NCBI GenBank assembly: GCA_002842145.1
Contig: PHCF01000011.1
Coordinates: 1 to 64,000 of the forward strand
Direction of reading: 5' to 3'
Length of the DNA: 64,000 nucleotides
Source: Betaproteobacteria bacterium HGW-Betaproteobacteria-6
GTDB lineage: Bacteria > Pseudomonadota > Gammaproteobacteria > Burkholderiales > Rhodocyclaceae
Of this stretch, positions 35,114-45,517 are shown in pieces; positions within the stretch are counted from its first letter, which is position 1, and each line of letters begins with the position of its first letter. The notes under the pieces were generated by a model. It was not told the DNA's origin and did not search any database. It worked only from the letters and a program-made list of their open reading frames with translations. The translations under genes were made by a program, and so were the position numbers.

Positions 35114-37099
35114 TCAGAGATCGACGTTGACCTGAGACCAGAAGCTTCGCCCATCCATGCGCAGCGAATCCTGTGGCAAGCCGCTGTCGGGCCGCCAGTC
35201 GAAAGGCGAAACGACTTCGTATTCACGGTCGAACAGGTTGCGAATGCCGAAGGACGCCGACAGGCCATGCCACTTGCACTGACTCGAGAAGGTCAGGTTG
35301 GCCAGCGCCACACCGCCGAGCCGCCGCCGTTCCATGGTCAGTCGGGAACCGAGATACTGGGCCTCGAGACCGGTGCACAGGGCACCGTCGAGGATCGGGA
35401 CACTGAGATTGAATTTGCCCAGCACGTGCGGCGAATTGATCAGCTCGCCGCCGTCGACATCCTGCGCATTCTGCCAGGCTAGGCTGCCACGCGAACGAAC
35501 GCCGCTTGCCCACAGGCTCTCCAGCTCGATTTCCAGGCCCTGGGTACGGCTGTTGCCATCCGGCGCGTAGTCGCCCAGCGCATCGCTATAAACCAACTGA
35601 CCGCTCCGGTGATAGCTGTACAGCGAGCCGGTCAGGCGGGTATCGCGACTGAATTCGTGCTGCAGTAACAGTTCGGTCGCCGCCACATATTCGGGGGCAG
35701 CCGCCGCTTCATACGAAAAGCGCTCGTAGGCATGCGGCATGCGGAAAGCCTCGCTGTAGGAAGCCTTCAGGGTGGTCTGCAGGGTCGGCTTGTAGATCAC
35801 GGCCAGACGCGGACTCCAGTTGCCGGCAAGATCGCTGGCGTCGTCGTGGCGGGCACCGATATTGAGCGACCAGTGCGCGTTGATGCGGTATTCGTCGGTC
35901 AGATAGAGGCTGGCCGTGCGCCGCGACAGCGAATCGCTGAACAATTCGACGGTCGCCCCCTGCGGTGAGAAATAGCTCCGCCGGAACTGCTGCCGGTAGT
36001 CGTTGCGGAACTCAAAGCCGAAGACCGTCGTGTGATCGACAAACCAGTTGCCGACGAATTTCTGGTCGATGCCCCACCAGCTGCCGTGATATTCGCGCCG
36101 CCCGTATTTTTCGTTGTCGAGGCTGTAGTCGGCAAATTCGCGCCAAGAGTCGTAGGCGTACTGCCCGGTATAAAACCGCGAAAGCGAACTGAGGTCCTGA
36201 CTTGGCGTTGTCTGGTAGGCCAGGTTGAGGAAGGCGTTTTCGTCGCGTACGGAAAACGGCGTGTTAAATGCCGTCGACGCGCTCGGGTTGGTCGGCAGCC
36301 TTTTCTTGCGGTCAGCATAGGCAGCTTCGATGCTCAAGCCCTGGTAGGCGACTTTCCCGAAAAAACGCTTGTTGGTCCGGCCGTCCTGGTTTTCGGCGAT
36401 GCCGTTATGGGTGGCCGGGGTGTCATAGGCCGGGAAATAGAGGTTGCTTCCATCGACGTCGAGTGCCGAGGCGGAGAGCAGCAGGTCGGCGCCGTTGTCG
36501 AAGCGCTTGCCGTAGCTCGCCCGCTGCTTCTGGCCGCCATGGCTGGACACTTCGGCGGACAACTGGGCGGCGTTGAAATCGCGTCCTTTTTTGGTCACCA
36601 CGTTGATGATGCCAAGCAGGGCGTTGTTGCCGTAGGTCACCGAGCCAGTACCCGGCACGTATTCAACGCGTTCGACGAGTTCGAGGTCAAGCAGGCCGGA
36701 TTCGTCGATGTAGGCCTGGTTGAACAGGCTGTCCTGCGTTGCGTAGCCGTCGATGAGCAGCATGATGCGGCCGGCGTAATCCTCGGGCACACCGAAGCCA
36801 CGACCGCCTAGATACTGATAGCGCCGATCATAGGTTGTGGTCAGGCCGCGCATGCTGGCGATCACGTCGGCCAGTGTCCGGTAGCCGTAGGCGCGGATAT
36901 CGGCCGCGGTGACGATGCTGACCGCCGAGGGCGAGTCGCTGATCTGCTGGGCGATCTGCGCCACCGGCACAGCCTCGCGCAGCATCAATTGCTCGAAGGG
37001 AATTTCCGTCAGATCAATATCCGACCCGGCGTGCGTCGCGCTGGCAAAAACGGACAGGCATAGTGCCAAATTCACTAAACTCAACCCGCCAGATTTCAT
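35114..37099 (-). CDS. TonB-dependent outer-membrane receptor
   Basis: About 661 residues. Signal LVNLALCLSVFASATHA, a plug domain (SPSAVSIVTAADIRAYGYRT, YLGGRGFGVPEDYAGRIMLL, TGSVTYGNNALLGIINVVTK), then a beta-barrel with alternating aromatic strands up to the C-terminal FWSQVNVDL, which ends at a hydrophobic position rather than Phe. Such receptors import siderophores, cobalamin or other large ligands using TonB energy. The substrate is unknown; no ABC transporter or Fur-type box was recognised nearby. Start choice: ATG 37099 begins the signal peptide; ATG 37117 is possible. Confidence 0.88.
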   Translation of the reverse strand: MKSGGLSLVNLALCLSVFASATHAGSDIDLTEIPFEQLMLREAVPVAQIAQQISDSPSAVSIVTAADIRAYGYRTLADVIASMRGLTTTYDRRYQYLGGRGFGVPEDYAGRIMLLIDGYATQDSLFNQAYIDESGLLDLELVERVEYVPGTGSVTYGNNALLGIINVVTKKGRDFNAAQLSAEVSSHGGQKQRASYGKRFDNGADLLLSASALDVDGSNLYFPAYDTPATHNGIAENQDGRTNKRFFGKVAYQGLSIEAAYADRKKRLPTNPSASTAFNTPFSVRDENAFLNLAYQTTPSQDLSSLSRFYTGQYAYDSWREFADYSLDNEKYGRREYHGSWWGIDQKFVGNWFVDHTTVFGFEFRNDYRQQFRRSYFSPQGATVELFSDSLSRRTASLYLTDEYRINAHWSLNIGARHDDASDLAGNWSPRLAVIYKPTLQTTLKASYSEAFRMPHAYERFSYEAAAAPEYVAATELLLQHEFSRDTRLTGSLYSYHRSGQLVYSDALGDYAPDGNSRTQGLEIELESLWASGVRSRGSLAWQNAQDVDGGELINSPHVLGKFNLSVPILDGALCTGLEAQYLGSRLTMERRRLGGVALANLTFSSQCKWHGLSASFGIRNLFDREYEVVSPFDWRPDSGLPQDSLRMDGRSFWSQVNVDL

Positions 37100-37326
37100 C
37101 CCGCCCACATTCCCCATGTCGCCGCAACTGTTTTGCCATGCAAAGGGCATGAGCGGCCGACATTCTAACGGAGTTTTGAAAATTCCATAACGGACAAACA
37201 GGGTCTCCGGGTTCCTGTTTTTATCAAAAAATACAAACAAATAGCTTGATCGCATCGACCGACCAGCTCGCCCCGAACGGAGTCTGCAAAATGGGCACAA
37301 CAGCGTTTTTGGTGAATAATTCGGCC

Positions 37327-37893
37327 ATGTTGAAAATATTTATCGCCATCGCTGCCCTGATCACGCTGCCGGCGCCGGCCGCCGCCGAAATTTACAAATG
37401 CCGCCTGGCCAATGGGCGGACCGAGATTGCCAATGCCCCCTGCGCGACGAGCAGCACCACGATCGAAGTCCGCCCGGACGAACACGTTTCCGAAGCCGCC
37501 CGCCGGGCAGCCGAACTCGAGGTCGAACGGATGCGCGCTTTTGTCGAAAAACGCGAGGCCGCGCAACGCGCCGATCAAGCGGCGGAACGTGCCCGGCAAC
37601 CTGGCGTCAGCCCGCCGTCGCCGACCAACAACGCCACCCCCCCTCCACCTGCCTATGGCGACACCGATGACTGTCTGCACAGGATCGGACAAATGGTTCT
37701 CGAGGCCAGCCAGCGCATGCAAATGGAAGCGGCCTGTCGCAACCTGGTCCGCCCACCACCAACCGACGCCCCCATCGTCGCCCCCACCTTCCCGCAAGGC
37801 CAGCATCTCCAACCGCAGCAGCCGGTGCAGCCGATTCCGACGGGCATACCGGCCGACGGTCCAAAAATTGCCGCGCCACTACTCAAAAAATAG
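37327..37893 (+). CDS. DUF4124-domain periplasmic protein
   Basis: 188 residues. Signal MLKIFIAIAALITLPAPAAA, then the DUF4124 module EIYKCRLANGRTEIANAPC, a charged helix (EAARRAAELEVERMRAFVEK), a Pro-rich linker and a second small region with two cysteines (DDCLHRIGQM...EAACRNLV). DUF4124 proteins are periplasmic and common in betaproteobacteria; the function is unassigned. The ATG at 37327 begins the signal; an upstream in-frame start adds an unlikely extension. Confidence 0.8.
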   Translation: MLKIFIAIAALITLPAPAAAEIYKCRLANGRTEIANAPCATSSTTIEVRPDEHVSEAARRAAELEVERMRAFVEKREAAQRADQAAERARQPGVSPPSPTNNATPPPPAYGDTDDCLHRIGQMVLEASQRMQMEAACRNLVRPPPTDAPIVAPTFPQGQHLQPQQPVQPIPTGIPADGPKIAAPLLKK

Positions 37894-37945
37894 GCAAGCG
37901 GTTTCGGCGACGCTCGCCGCCCGGCTTTTTGCCGTTTTTTGCTGA

Positions 37946-37985
37946 CACCCACGGTCAACCGGAAGTTTTGGCCAATTTTGAAATC
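37946..37985 (+). repeat. ACGGTCAACCGG dispersed element, copy 8
   Basis: CACCCACGGTCAACCGG, then AAGTTTTGGCCAATTTTGAAA; the A-run is replaced by AAGTTTT. Lies between the DUF4124 and DUF1415 genes. Confidence 0.88.
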
Positions 37986-38022
37986 CACGGGCGGCGCCTG
38001 CGCCGCCCATCGAAGGCCGACC

Positions 38023-38595
38023 ATGACCGAACTTCTCAAACCCTACCCCGATGCCGCCGCTGGTGAGGACATCATAGCCAGCACGCAAACCTGGCTGGAA
38101 CGCGCCGTGATCGGGCTCAACCTCTGCCCGTTTGCCAAAAGCGTCTTCGTCAAAAAGCAGGTCCGCTACGCCCTGACCGCGGCAAGCACGCCTGACGAAC
38201 TGCTCGCTGAACTCGAGCGCGAACTTACGCTGATGAATGAAACCGACCCGGCGCAACTGGATACGACGCTGCTCATCCACCCGCTGGCGATGACCGATTT
38301 TCTCGACTTCCATTTCTTCCTCGGCGAAGTCGATGCACTGATCCGCAACCTTGGCTACGAAGGCGTTTTCCAGATCGCCAGCCTGCACCCGCAATACGAG
38401 TTTTCCGGTAGTGAGCCGGATGACATCGCCAACTTCACCAACCGCTCGCCTTACCCCACCCTGCACCTGCTCCGCGAAAGCAGCATCGACCGTGCCGTGG
38501 CAGCCTTCCCCGATGCCGAAGCGATTTTCGAGCGCAACATCGAAACTATGGAGCGCCTCGGGCACGAGGGCTGGAAAAAACTCTGGCTGAGTTGA
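38023..38595 (+). CDS. DUF1415 family protein
   Basis: 190 residues, soluble. Matches DUF1415 by WLERAVIGLNLCPFAKSVF near the N-terminus, TTLLIHPLAMTDFLDF, IASLHPQYEFSG and SPYPTLHLLRE. The conserved Cys of NLCPFAK and the His of LHPQY suggest an enzyme, but none is established. The ATG at 38023 begins after a GC hairpin (GGGCGGCG...CGCCGCCC). Confidence 0.87.
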   Translation: MTELLKPYPDAAAGEDIIASTQTWLERAVIGLNLCPFAKSVFVKKQVRYALTAASTPDELLAELERELTLMNETDPAQLDTTLLIHPLAMTDFLDFHFFLGEVDALIRNLGYEGVFQIASLHPQYEFSGSEPDDIANFTNRSPYPTLHLLRESSIDRAVAAFPDAEAIFERNIETMERLGHEGWKKLWLS

Positions 38596-38646
38596 GACTG
38601 GCGAGGCGCGTAACTGCTTCGGCGTGTTCGTTCCCACTCGGATTTT

Positions 38647-40959
38647 TTACCCGCTACGCCAGCTCAGCCACTTCGCCGTAATGGCATACAGTATGTCGGG
38701 ATTGAATGGTTTGGACAGAAAGTCGTTCATCCCGGCTTCAAAGCAACTTCTCCGATCCTCGGCAAAGGCGTTGGCGGTCATGGCAACGATCGGCGTATCG
38801 TGGTGGAGCAGCATTTTTCGTATCTGCCTTGTCGCTTCCAATCCATCCACATTGGGCATCTCCATATCCATGAAGATCAAGGTGTAGGTTTTTTCCAGGG
38901 CCATGCTGACGGCCTGGGCACCGTCTTCCGCTGTCTCGACGAGTAGCCCGACGTCCTTCAGAAGAAACTGGGCGATTTCGCGATTGACCGGTTCGTCGTC
39001 AACAATCAGTACCGTCCTTCCGGCGAAGCGCTCCCGCAACAGGGCCTCGGCACCGCCCGGTTGGTCCGCTTCCGCCACCTCCGCCCCAAAACCTTTCTTG
39101 AGCCTGGCGGTGAACCAGAAAGTGCTGCCCAGACCCGGCGTGCTTTCGACGCCCACCTCGCCGCCCATCAGTTCAGCCAGTCGCTTGGTAATCGCCAGGC
39201 CAAGCCCGGTGCCGCCGAATTTACGTGTCGTCGTATTGTCTGCCTGTACGAAGAATTCGAAGAGCCGGGGAATGACATCGGTCGGAATGCCGATGCCGGT
39301 ATCCTCAACCTCAAAGCGAAGCAGGACCGAGTCGGGCGAGTCGTCAAGCACACGGCTGCGCAGCGTTATCCTCCCCGTACGGGTGAATTTCACCGCATTG
39401 GTGGCGTAATTGAGCAGGGCCTGTTGCAACCTCGCGCTATCACCCAGCAGATAATTCGGCAAAGATTCATTTTCAATCAGCAACACAAGTCCTTTTTCCC
39501 TGACCCGTTCATTGAGAATCGACGCGACGTTGGCTGTGATGCTGGCGACATTGACGCTGCCTTCATCGATGGAAAACTTGCCGGCCTCGATCTTGGAAAG
39601 GTCGAGTATGGCGTTGATGAGTTCCAGTAGATGCTGACTTGCCGTATCGATCTTGTCGAGCCGCTCGATCTGCTCGGGCTCGATGTCCGAGCGCCTGATC
39701 AAATTCACCATGCCGACAATGGCATTGAGCGGCGTCCGGATTTCATGACTCATGTTGGCGAGGAAACTGCTCTTGGCAACGTTGGCGGCTTCGGCTGCCG
39801 CTTTCGCATTTTCCAGTTGCCCGGTGCGCTCGGTAACGACCTCTTCGAGATGGTCGCGATTTCTTTCAATCTCAAGCTGGGCCTGCTTATAAGACGTGAC
39901 GTCGGTAACCAGGACGTAGAACCCATCGACCCTACCCCCACGGACATCCGGAATATAGTTGACCAGCGCCTGGCGCGAATCCCGGCCGCCTGTCACCGGT
40001 ATTGATCGCTCGAAAACCTGCGCTTCGCCGCGAAGCGCCGCTTCCATTTTGGGGAGGTTGAGCTGGTACAAATCCTCTCCGACGACCTCCCGGATATGCT
40101 TGCCGGGCATCTGGCTAGGCGAGACGCCGAACCAATCGGCGTAGGCGTAGTTGCCAAACCGGTTGTGCAGCGTCTTGTCCCAGTAGCCGATCATCGCCGG
40201 CATATTGTCGAGAATGGACTGCAGATCCCGCTCGATCTGCTGGCGCTCGGCGAGAAAGCGATTGATGGCGTCGATCAAAATGTCGATCTCGTGGCCGGAA
40301 GAGCCTGTCTTCTTTCTCTCGATGGAGAGCGTCGGCACATCCCTGGCACGCCCCAAAAGAAGGACATCCGCCGCCAGTTGATGCAGGGGCCGGACTATCG
40401 CCCGATAGACGATGGCAAACAGCACCAGGGCCAGACCGACAATCTTGAACAAATCCATCATCACCAGTGTCTTCAACGTCTCGGCCACCTGCGCATTGAC
40501 CTGCCCGTATGATTCCGAAATGCGCACATGACCGATGGTCTGCTTGCCATCCGGAGCCATGACCGGAAGCATCCATATCTGGTCTGCCGAGCCGCCGAAA
40601 CCGGGCTGCCTGACATCGACGACCACCCGTTCCTGATTCAGCACGGTATCGCGATCCAGTACCTCGACACGAACCAGAGAGCCCGACCGGACCATGCCGG
40701 AGAGCACGGCATTGAGACCGGCAACGTCATACTGCCAAAGAGAAATGGAGATAGCCGAAAGGCTTTGGTAAACCGCACCCCGCGCGTTGGCGTGGGCCGC
40801 CTGGAGGGCTTTCTCGCGTTCATGGACGTAGCCGAAGGTGGTCGCCAGGGCGAAAACGGCCAGACTGGTCAGCATGACCCAGAACAGGACCCGCAGTGCC
40901 AGAACCGCACTCCGCAGAGATGTCATGGCAGACGCCGGCAAAGGGCTGCAGGCATCCAT
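38647..40959 (-). CDS. Hybrid sensor histidine kinase paired with a periplasmic binding protein
   Basis: About 770 residues. Two membrane segments (about 22-44 and 170-190) enclose a periplasmic sensor; then HAMP, a PAS domain ([19 protein letters not shown]), HisKA ([14 protein letters not shown]), HATPase ([28 protein letters not shown]) and a receiver ([22 protein letters not shown]). The gene for a periplasmic sugar-type binding protein ends 43 nt upstream on the same strand, so that protein may present ligand to the sensor, as LuxP does for LuxQ or TorT for TorS (inference). I chose the ATG at 40959; a TTG at 40974 or ATG at 40926 are alternatives. Confidence 0.87.
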   Translation of the reverse strand: MDACSPLPASAMTSLRSAVLALRVLFWVMLTSLAVFALATTFGYVHEREKALQAAHANARGAVYQSLSAISISLWQYDVAGLNAVLSGMVRSGSLVRVEVLDRDTVLNQERVVVDVRQPGFGGSADQIWMLPVMAPDGKQTIGHVRISESYGQVNAQVAETLKTLVMMDLFKIVGLALVLFAIVYRAIVRPLHQLAADVLLLGRARDVPTLSIERKKTGSSGHEIDILIDAINRFLAERQQIERDLQSILDNMPAMIGYWDKTLHNRFGNYAYADWFGVSPSQMPGKHIREVVGEDLYQLNLPKMEAALRGEAQVFERSIPVTGGRDSRQALVNYIPDVRGGRVDGFYVLVTDVTSYKQAQLEIERNRDHLEEVVTERTGQLENAKAAAEAANVAKSSFLANMSHEIRTPLNAIVGMVNLIRRSDIEPEQIERLDKIDTASQHLLELINAILDLSKIEAGKFSIDEGSVNVASITANVASILNERVREKGLVLLIENESLPNYLLGDSARLQQALLNYATNAVKFTRTGRITLRSRVLDDSPDSVLLRFEVEDTGIGIPTDVIPRLFEFFVQADNTTTRKFGGTGLGLAITKRLAELMGGEVGVESTPGLGSTFWFTARLKKGFGAEVAEADQPGGAEALLRERFAGRTVLIVDDEPVNREIAQFLLKDVGLLVETAEDGAQAVSMALEKTYTLIFMDMEMPNVDGLEATRQIRKMLLHHDTPIVAMTANAFAEDRRSCFEAGMNDFLSKPFNPDILYAITAKWLSWRSG

Positions 40960-41002
40960 GGCATTGCCTGACAAGGCCAGCTGTCGAGCCTGGAAATCGC
41001 CT

Positions 41003-42049
41003 TCATTTCCTGCCCCAGATTGCCGAATACGCTGCCACGACCCCTCGATCAGCCTCGATTCCCCCGCGACCGGCGGATTTCAGCAACTCGGCGGTAACCA
41101 GAATGGGTTTCGACTGATAGTTGCTCGGCGGCGCGCCGGAAAATGCGCGATTCAGTTCATCGGCCAGTTGGTAGCCCTGCATTTTCATCGGCTCGGCCAC
41201 CGTGGCCGCCTGCCGGGAAACGCCGGCGCGAATGCGGCCAAGCGCCTTTTCCGAACCGTCCCCCGCCGACACATTGACAATATCCACCCGCCCGGCAGCG
41301 GCCAGTGGATAGTTGATTTCGTCGAAATAGACATCATTGATGGCCAGGCTGTATGTCCAGGCCGCGCCATGGGTCGCGACAAGCCTGGGAACGATTGCCG
41401 GCATCTCGGCAGCCGCATCCGAGATCGGTACGTTCTCTACGGACAGTACTTTGCAGCCCGCGTAACCCCGGCACGCCTCGATAGCCTTTTCCATCGCCTC
41501 GGTCTTGGCGTTGGCCACCGCGAACTGCTTGTCGTTGAAAATGACGACGCCCACCTGCTTCTGGCTCGCCATGGCGTCACGGATCACGTAATCGGCCGCG
41601 ATGTGCGCCACATCGACGGGTATGGTCGAAACATTGACGAACAGGTCGGTCGTCGGCCCGGAAGTTTCGGCTGCATGCCAGCCAACCAGGACAATCCTGT
41701 TTCGCTTCGCGGCGGCAATTTCCTCGACGAAGTCAGCGGAATCAAACCCGCCAATCACAATTCCGTGTGGTCGCGTCGCAACGACTTGTTTCAAGCGCGC
41801 CGCCAGCGTCGCCCTCATTCCACCACCATCCTCGACACGAATCTTCCAGCCGAGCTTTTGTGCCGCCTCCTCGAAGCCCCGGTAGACGCCCATCACCCCA
41901 CCGTTCCTGTAGTCGGAGGCGATGAAAACAACCGTCTTTGCAGGCTGGCCAGCCGGCCCCGGCGGAGGCAGCTGAAGCACGCCCTGGGCAAAACACGGCC
42001 CGGCCACAAAAGCCAAAAACCCCAGGAAAAAGCGTTGCGCCTTTTTCAC
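41003..42049 (-). CDS. Periplasmic substrate-binding protein (sugar/TorT-like fold)
   Basis: 348 residues. Signal [17 protein letters not shown], then a type I periplasmic-binding fold: [59 protein letters not shown]. No ABC permease or ATPase is adjacent; instead a hybrid kinase follows immediately, which favours sensing over transport. Ligand unknown. Confidence 0.82.
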   Translation of the reverse strand: MKKAQRFFLGFLAFVAGPCFAQGVLQLPPPGPAGQPAKTVVFIASDYRNGGVMGVYRGFEEAAQKLGWKIRVEDGGGMRATLAARLKQVVATRPHGIVIGGFDSADFVEEIAAAKRNRIVLVGWHAAETSGPTTDLFVNVSTIPVDVAHIAADYVIRDAMASQKQVGVVIFNDKQFAVANAKTEAMEKAIEACRGYAGCKVLSVENVPISDAAAEMPAIVPRLVATHGAAWTYSLAINDVYFDEINYPLAAAGRVDIVNVSAGDGSEKALGRIRAGVSRQAATVAEPMKMQGYQLADELNRAFSGAPPSNYQSKPILVTAELLKSAGRGGIEADRGVVAAYSAIWGRK

Positions 42050-42214
42050 TTTATTTCCTTGTCGAGACTTCCCCCGGACCTCGCGTCAGGGCACCTGTTC
42101 CAACAAGCCTAGCAGCCTTCAGCCTGACGCGCCATCTCAAAATCGAGACGCAGGAAATGCCGTATGGGTAAAAATGTAGCTCACTATCAACCGGTTCACG
42201 GCCCCCTAGGACTT

Positions 42215-42251
42215 TCCACGGTCAACCGGAAAAAACGACCAAAAATGAAAT
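42215..42251 (+). repeat. ACGGTCAACCGG dispersed element, copy 9
   Basis: CCACGGTCAACCGG, then AAAAAACGACCAAAAATGAAAT. Sits at the 3' side of the minus-strand zinc-ribbon gene but in plus orientation. Confidence 0.88.
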
Positions 42252-42256
42252 CCTGA

Positions 42257-42571
42257 TCAGGCCGTTTCGTGCCCGGCGCCGTCCTTGTTCTGGCGGCCCA
42301 GCGTCAGTTCGGTGTTTTCGCTGAGGGCAAAAAAGAAGGCTTCGACGGCTTTCGGCTCGCCGGAGGCGGCAAAGGTGGTCTGGCCGCAGTCGCACTGGCC
42401 GACCCAGATGGCGTCGATGCCGCGCAGGCCGCGCGTGCTGACTGGGTTGATGGTCGTCACGTCACCGCCGCAGCCGTTGCAGACCAGCTTTTCCGGGCGC
42501 GTGGATTCGATTTTGGCCTGCGCCTGAGCGATGCGTTCTGCCTGCGTACCGCGATTTTTAGCCTGTCCCAT
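42257..42571 (-). CDS. Small CxxC protein (MGQAKNRG family)
   Basis: 104 residues. Begins MGQAKNRGTQAERIAQAQAK and carries LVCNGCGG and GQCDCGQTTF, two CxxC-type pairs that could bind zinc. The N-terminus is a recurring start in small proteins of betaproteobacteria and gammaproteobacteria; the function is not known. The ATG at 42571 has AGGGAAGAG upstream and trims a poor N-terminal extension. Confidence 0.78.
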   Translation of the reverse strand: MGQAKNRGTQAERIAQAQAKIESTRPEKLVCNGCGGDVTTINPVSTRGLRGIDAIWVGQCDCGQTTFAASGEPKAVEAFFFALSENTELTLGRQNKDGAGHETA

Positions 42572-42634
42572 GTCTCTTCCCTGCGTTTTTTCAAAGGCAG
42601 GCAGGATACAGGAATTCAAACCCCGCCAGCCAGT

Positions 42635-43768
42635 TCACTGGGCCAGATGAAAACGCCGCTTGCCCGCCTCTTTGGCTCGGTACATAGCCTGGTCGGCGCT
42701 GCGGATGATCGCCTCGGGCGTATTTTCGAGCCCCATCTGAGGAAACAGGCTGATTCCGATACTGGCGCTGATTGGCGGCATGTCGGGCTGGTTGGCCACG
42801 GGTTCCTCGATGATCCGGATCAGCTTTTCAGCCAGATGGACAGCGGCATCGCAGGAGCCGATGTCGTGGATGAGCAGGAAGAATTCGTCGCCACCCAGGC
42901 GCGAGACGGTGTCGGTTTCCCGCGTCGCGGCAACGAGGCGGCGGGCGACTTCGCGTAGCACCGCATCGCCCACTTCGTGTCCGAGTTGATCGTTCACGCT
43001 CTTGAAACCGTCGAGATCGAGAAAAAATCCGGCGTGTCGCTCGGAATCTCGCCGGGCCAGCGCCAGCGCCTGCCGTAGTCGGTCGTCGAGCAAGTCGCGG
43101 TTGGGCAGGCCGGTCAGCCGGTCATGCAGGGACCGCTGAAGGTGCAGGCGGCGTTCCCGATCGAGCTGCAGTTCGCGCAAAAAAAGCTGACGTCGCTGAT
43201 ATTCGACCAGATAGCCGGCCGCCCCACCGATCAGGTTGGCCGAGAGCATGAAAAAGTTCTCGCTGAGCAGCATCGGATCGGGATAGACGCGCGCAAAGCC
43301 GAAAAGCAGGTTGAAGAGGAGCAGCACAAAAACGTTGATACCGAGCGCCTGAATGAATCGGGCGCCGACCAGGTTGTAGGTATAGAAGGTGGCCAGCATG
43401 AGGCCGGGGTAATAGTAGGTGCTGCTGTCGACGGGCAGATGCCAGAGCATGGCGATCAAGCCGAGCGAAGCCGACAGCCCGACCAGTGCCAGCGGCCACT
43501 GGTTGGCTTGCTCGAACCATTGGGTAAAGGTTAGAACGAGGACAGTCAGCGGCACCGCCAGCGCCGCCAGTCGGATGATCCAGACCACCCCGAGTTGTCC
43601 TGGCGGCACAAACAGGTGATCGAGCGCGCCGTAGACGAAATAGACGATGACACCGACCACAATGGCCGCCCGGCCTTGTAAACGCAGGCGCGGAACAAGC
43701 TGGCGGAGGAAGGCCTGCTCGGTTTCCGGATCTTGGAAACGCAAGGATAGCGGATGCATTCTGGTCAT
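42635..43768 (-). CDS. Membrane diguanylate cyclase (GGDEF)
   Basis: 377 residues. Six hydrophobic segments in the first 200 residues (AAIVVGVIVYFVYGAL, LAALAVPLTVLVLTF, FVLLLFNLLFGFARV and others) form a 7TM-like sensor. The GGDEF domain has DRLTGLPNRDLLDDRL, FFLDLDGFKSVND and SRLGGDEFFLLI, with an RxxD (RETD) inhibitory site just before. It should make c-di-GMP with product inhibition. I chose the ATG at 43768; a longer frame would run into the divergent gene's leader. Confidence 0.88.
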   Translation of the reverse strand: MTRMHPLSLRFQDPETEQAFLRQLVPRLRLQGRAAIVVGVIVYFVYGALDHLFVPPGQLGVVWIIRLAALAVPLTVLVLTFTQWFEQANQWPLALVGLSASLGLIAMLWHLPVDSSTYYYPGLMLATFYTYNLVGARFIQALGINVFVLLLFNLLFGFARVYPDPMLLSENFFMLSANLIGGAAGYLVEYQRRQLFLRELQLDRERRLHLQRSLHDRLTGLPNRDLLDDRLRQALALARRDSERHAGFFLDLDGFKSVNDQLGHEVGDAVLREVARRLVAATRETDTVSRLGGDEFFLLIHDIGSCDAAVHLAEKLIRIIEEPVANQPDMPPISASIGISLFPQMGLENTPEAIIRSADQAMYRAKEAGKRRFHLAQ

Positions 43769-43889
43769 CGTTGAAACGCCCTGAAAATGCTTCGCGGCAG
43801 CAAAATGAAACGGCAATCGGGCGACGCGCCCGACTATGACTTTTAGCATATGCCATGCAAGCCCGGCGAAGCAACAGGGGATTTTGACG

Positions 43890-44612
43890 ATGTCGCAAGC
43901 GGCTGGCCTATGGCAATATGCGCGGATGCATGCATTGCCCCATCTCTCCGCGGTCGACTGGATTTCCCTGGCCATTTTCTTTGCCAGCTGGGCCGGCTAC
44001 GCCTGGTATTCCGAACACAGCCAGTCAGGCGCCAACGGCCTGATCCGGACCAGCCAGCGTTACCGCCTGCAATGGGCCTATCGCATGCTGGAACGCGATG
44101 TTCGCGTCACCGATTCGACGCTCATCGGTAATCTGGTGACCAGCGTTTCCTTCTACGCCAACACCACGATCTACATCATCGCCGGCCTCGTCGCGGCGCT
44201 CGGCGCTTCCGACAAACTGCTCAGTTTCACCAGCGAACTGCCTTTCGGCGGCGCCGGCAACCGCGAGTTGCTCGAAGTCAAGCTGATGCTGCTGCTCGGC
44301 TCGTTTGTCTTCGCCTATTTCAAATTCACCTGGTCTCTGCGCCAGTTCAATCTGCTCTCCATCCTCGTCGGTGCTGCTCCTTTGGGCAAACCCGGCGAAC
44401 CGGGCATCGACACCTATGCACAGCGCGTCGCCGGTGCCAACAACCTGGCTGGCGACGATTTCAATCGCGGCATCCGGGCCTATTATTTCGGCCTTGCCGC
44501 CTCAGGCTGGCTGCTCAACCCCGCCGTCCTCGGCGCCTTTGCCATGGTCGTGCTGATCGTGCTCTTCCGCCGCGACTACCGTTCGCCGGCGCTGCAACTC
44601 CTGCGCGACTGA
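43890..44612 (+). CDS. DUF599 membrane protein
   Basis: 240 residues, four hydrophobic segments. Matches DUF599 by DWISLAIFFASWAGYAWY, FYANTTIYIIAGLVAALG, FKFTWSLRQFNLLSILVG and ALGLAASGWLLNPAV-like spacing. Unknown function. AGGGG 11 nt before the ATG at 43890. It ends 4 nt before rarD and is probably cotranscribed. Confidence 0.83.
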   Translation: MSQAAGLWQYARMHALPHLSAVDWISLAIFFASWAGYAWYSEHSQSGANGLIRTSQRYRLQWAYRMLERDVRVTDSTLIGNLVTSVSFYANTTIYIIAGLVAALGASDKLLSFTSELPFGGAGNRELLEVKLMLLLGSFVFAYFKFTWSLRQFNLLSILVGAAPLGKPGEPGIDTYAQRVAGANNLAGDDFNRGIRAYYFGLAASGWLLNPAVLGAFAMVVLIVLFRRDYRSPALQLLRD

Positions 44613-44616
44613 GCCG

Positions 44617-45510
44617 GTGCAGCCGAAAAGCCAGCTGGCCGGTATCGGCTTCGGCCTGCTCGCCTACGGCGTCTGGGGCTTCTTTCCGCTTTTCTTTCGC
44701 CAGCTCGCGGACATTTCGCCGATGGACGTGCTGTCGAATCGCGCCGTCTGGGCCTTCGTCTTCGTCGGTCTCCTGCTCACCCTGCGCGGTAGCTGGGGCA
44801 GGGTGCTCGCCATTTTCCGCAGGCCGCGCCAGGTTGCCATGCTGGCGCTCGCCGGCTTGCTGGTCGGCAGCAACTGGCTGGTGTTCCTGTGGGCCGTCGC
44901 CCACCAACAGGTCGTCGCCTCCAGCCTCGGCTACTTTCTGACGCCGCTGGTCAATGTGCTGCTCGGCCTCATCGTGCTCAAGGAAAAGCTCAACCGGCTG
45001 GAATGGATATCGGTCGGCCTCGCCGTTGCCGGCCTGGCCAACGAAGTGATTTCGCTCGGCAGCCTGCCCTGGGTCTCACTGTTTCTTGCAGCCACCTTCG
45101 GCACCTACGGCTTGGTCCGCAAACAGGTGCCGGTCGATGCGCTGTCCGGCCTGTGGCTGGAAACCCTGGCCATGCTGCCGGTATGCGGCATCTACGCGCT
45201 ATGGATGGCACAGAGCGGGCACCTGGTTTTTGCCGCCCACGACACGTCGACCGCAGCCTGGCTGGTCGGCGCCGGGGTGATCACCGCCCTGCCCCTCATG
45301 GCCTTCGCCGCCGCCACCCAGCGCCTCGATCTGGCCACTGTCGGCATGCTCATGTACATCAACCCGACCATGCAATTCGCCACGGCGATCTGGATCTTCG
45401 GCGAACCGCTGCAGACGGCGCGACTCGTCAGCTTCGGGCTGATCTGGCTCGGACTGGGTTTCTTCAGCTTCAGCATGTGGCAGAAGCTGCACCGGACGGG
45501 CGCCAGCTGA
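44617..45510 (+). CDS. rarD: RarD/EamA-family transporter
   Basis: 297 residues, about ten hydrophobic helices in two EamA repeats. RarD signatures: GFGLLAYGVWGFFPLFFRQL, SNWLVFLWAV, SSLGYFLTPLVNVLLGL. GTG start at 44617, 4 nt after the DUF599 stop. Members export metabolites or amino acids; the substrate is unknown. A decayed copy of its C-terminal part is found 2 kb downstream at 47466-47565. Confidence 0.9.
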   Translation: MQPKSQLAGIGFGLLAYGVWGFFPLFFRQLADISPMDVLSNRAVWAFVFVGLLLTLRGSWGRVLAIFRRPRQVAMLALAGLLVGSNWLVFLWAVAHQQVVASSLGYFLTPLVNVLLGLIVLKEKLNRLEWISVGLAVAGLANEVISLGSLPWVSLFLAATFGTYGLVRKQVPVDALSGLWLETLAMLPVCGIYALWMAQSGHLVFAAHDTSTAAWLVGAGVITALPLMAFAAATQRLDLATVGMLMYINPTMQFATAIWIFGEPLQTARLVSFGLIWLGLGFFSFSMWQKLHRTGAS

Positions 45511-45517
45511 GGCAAAC

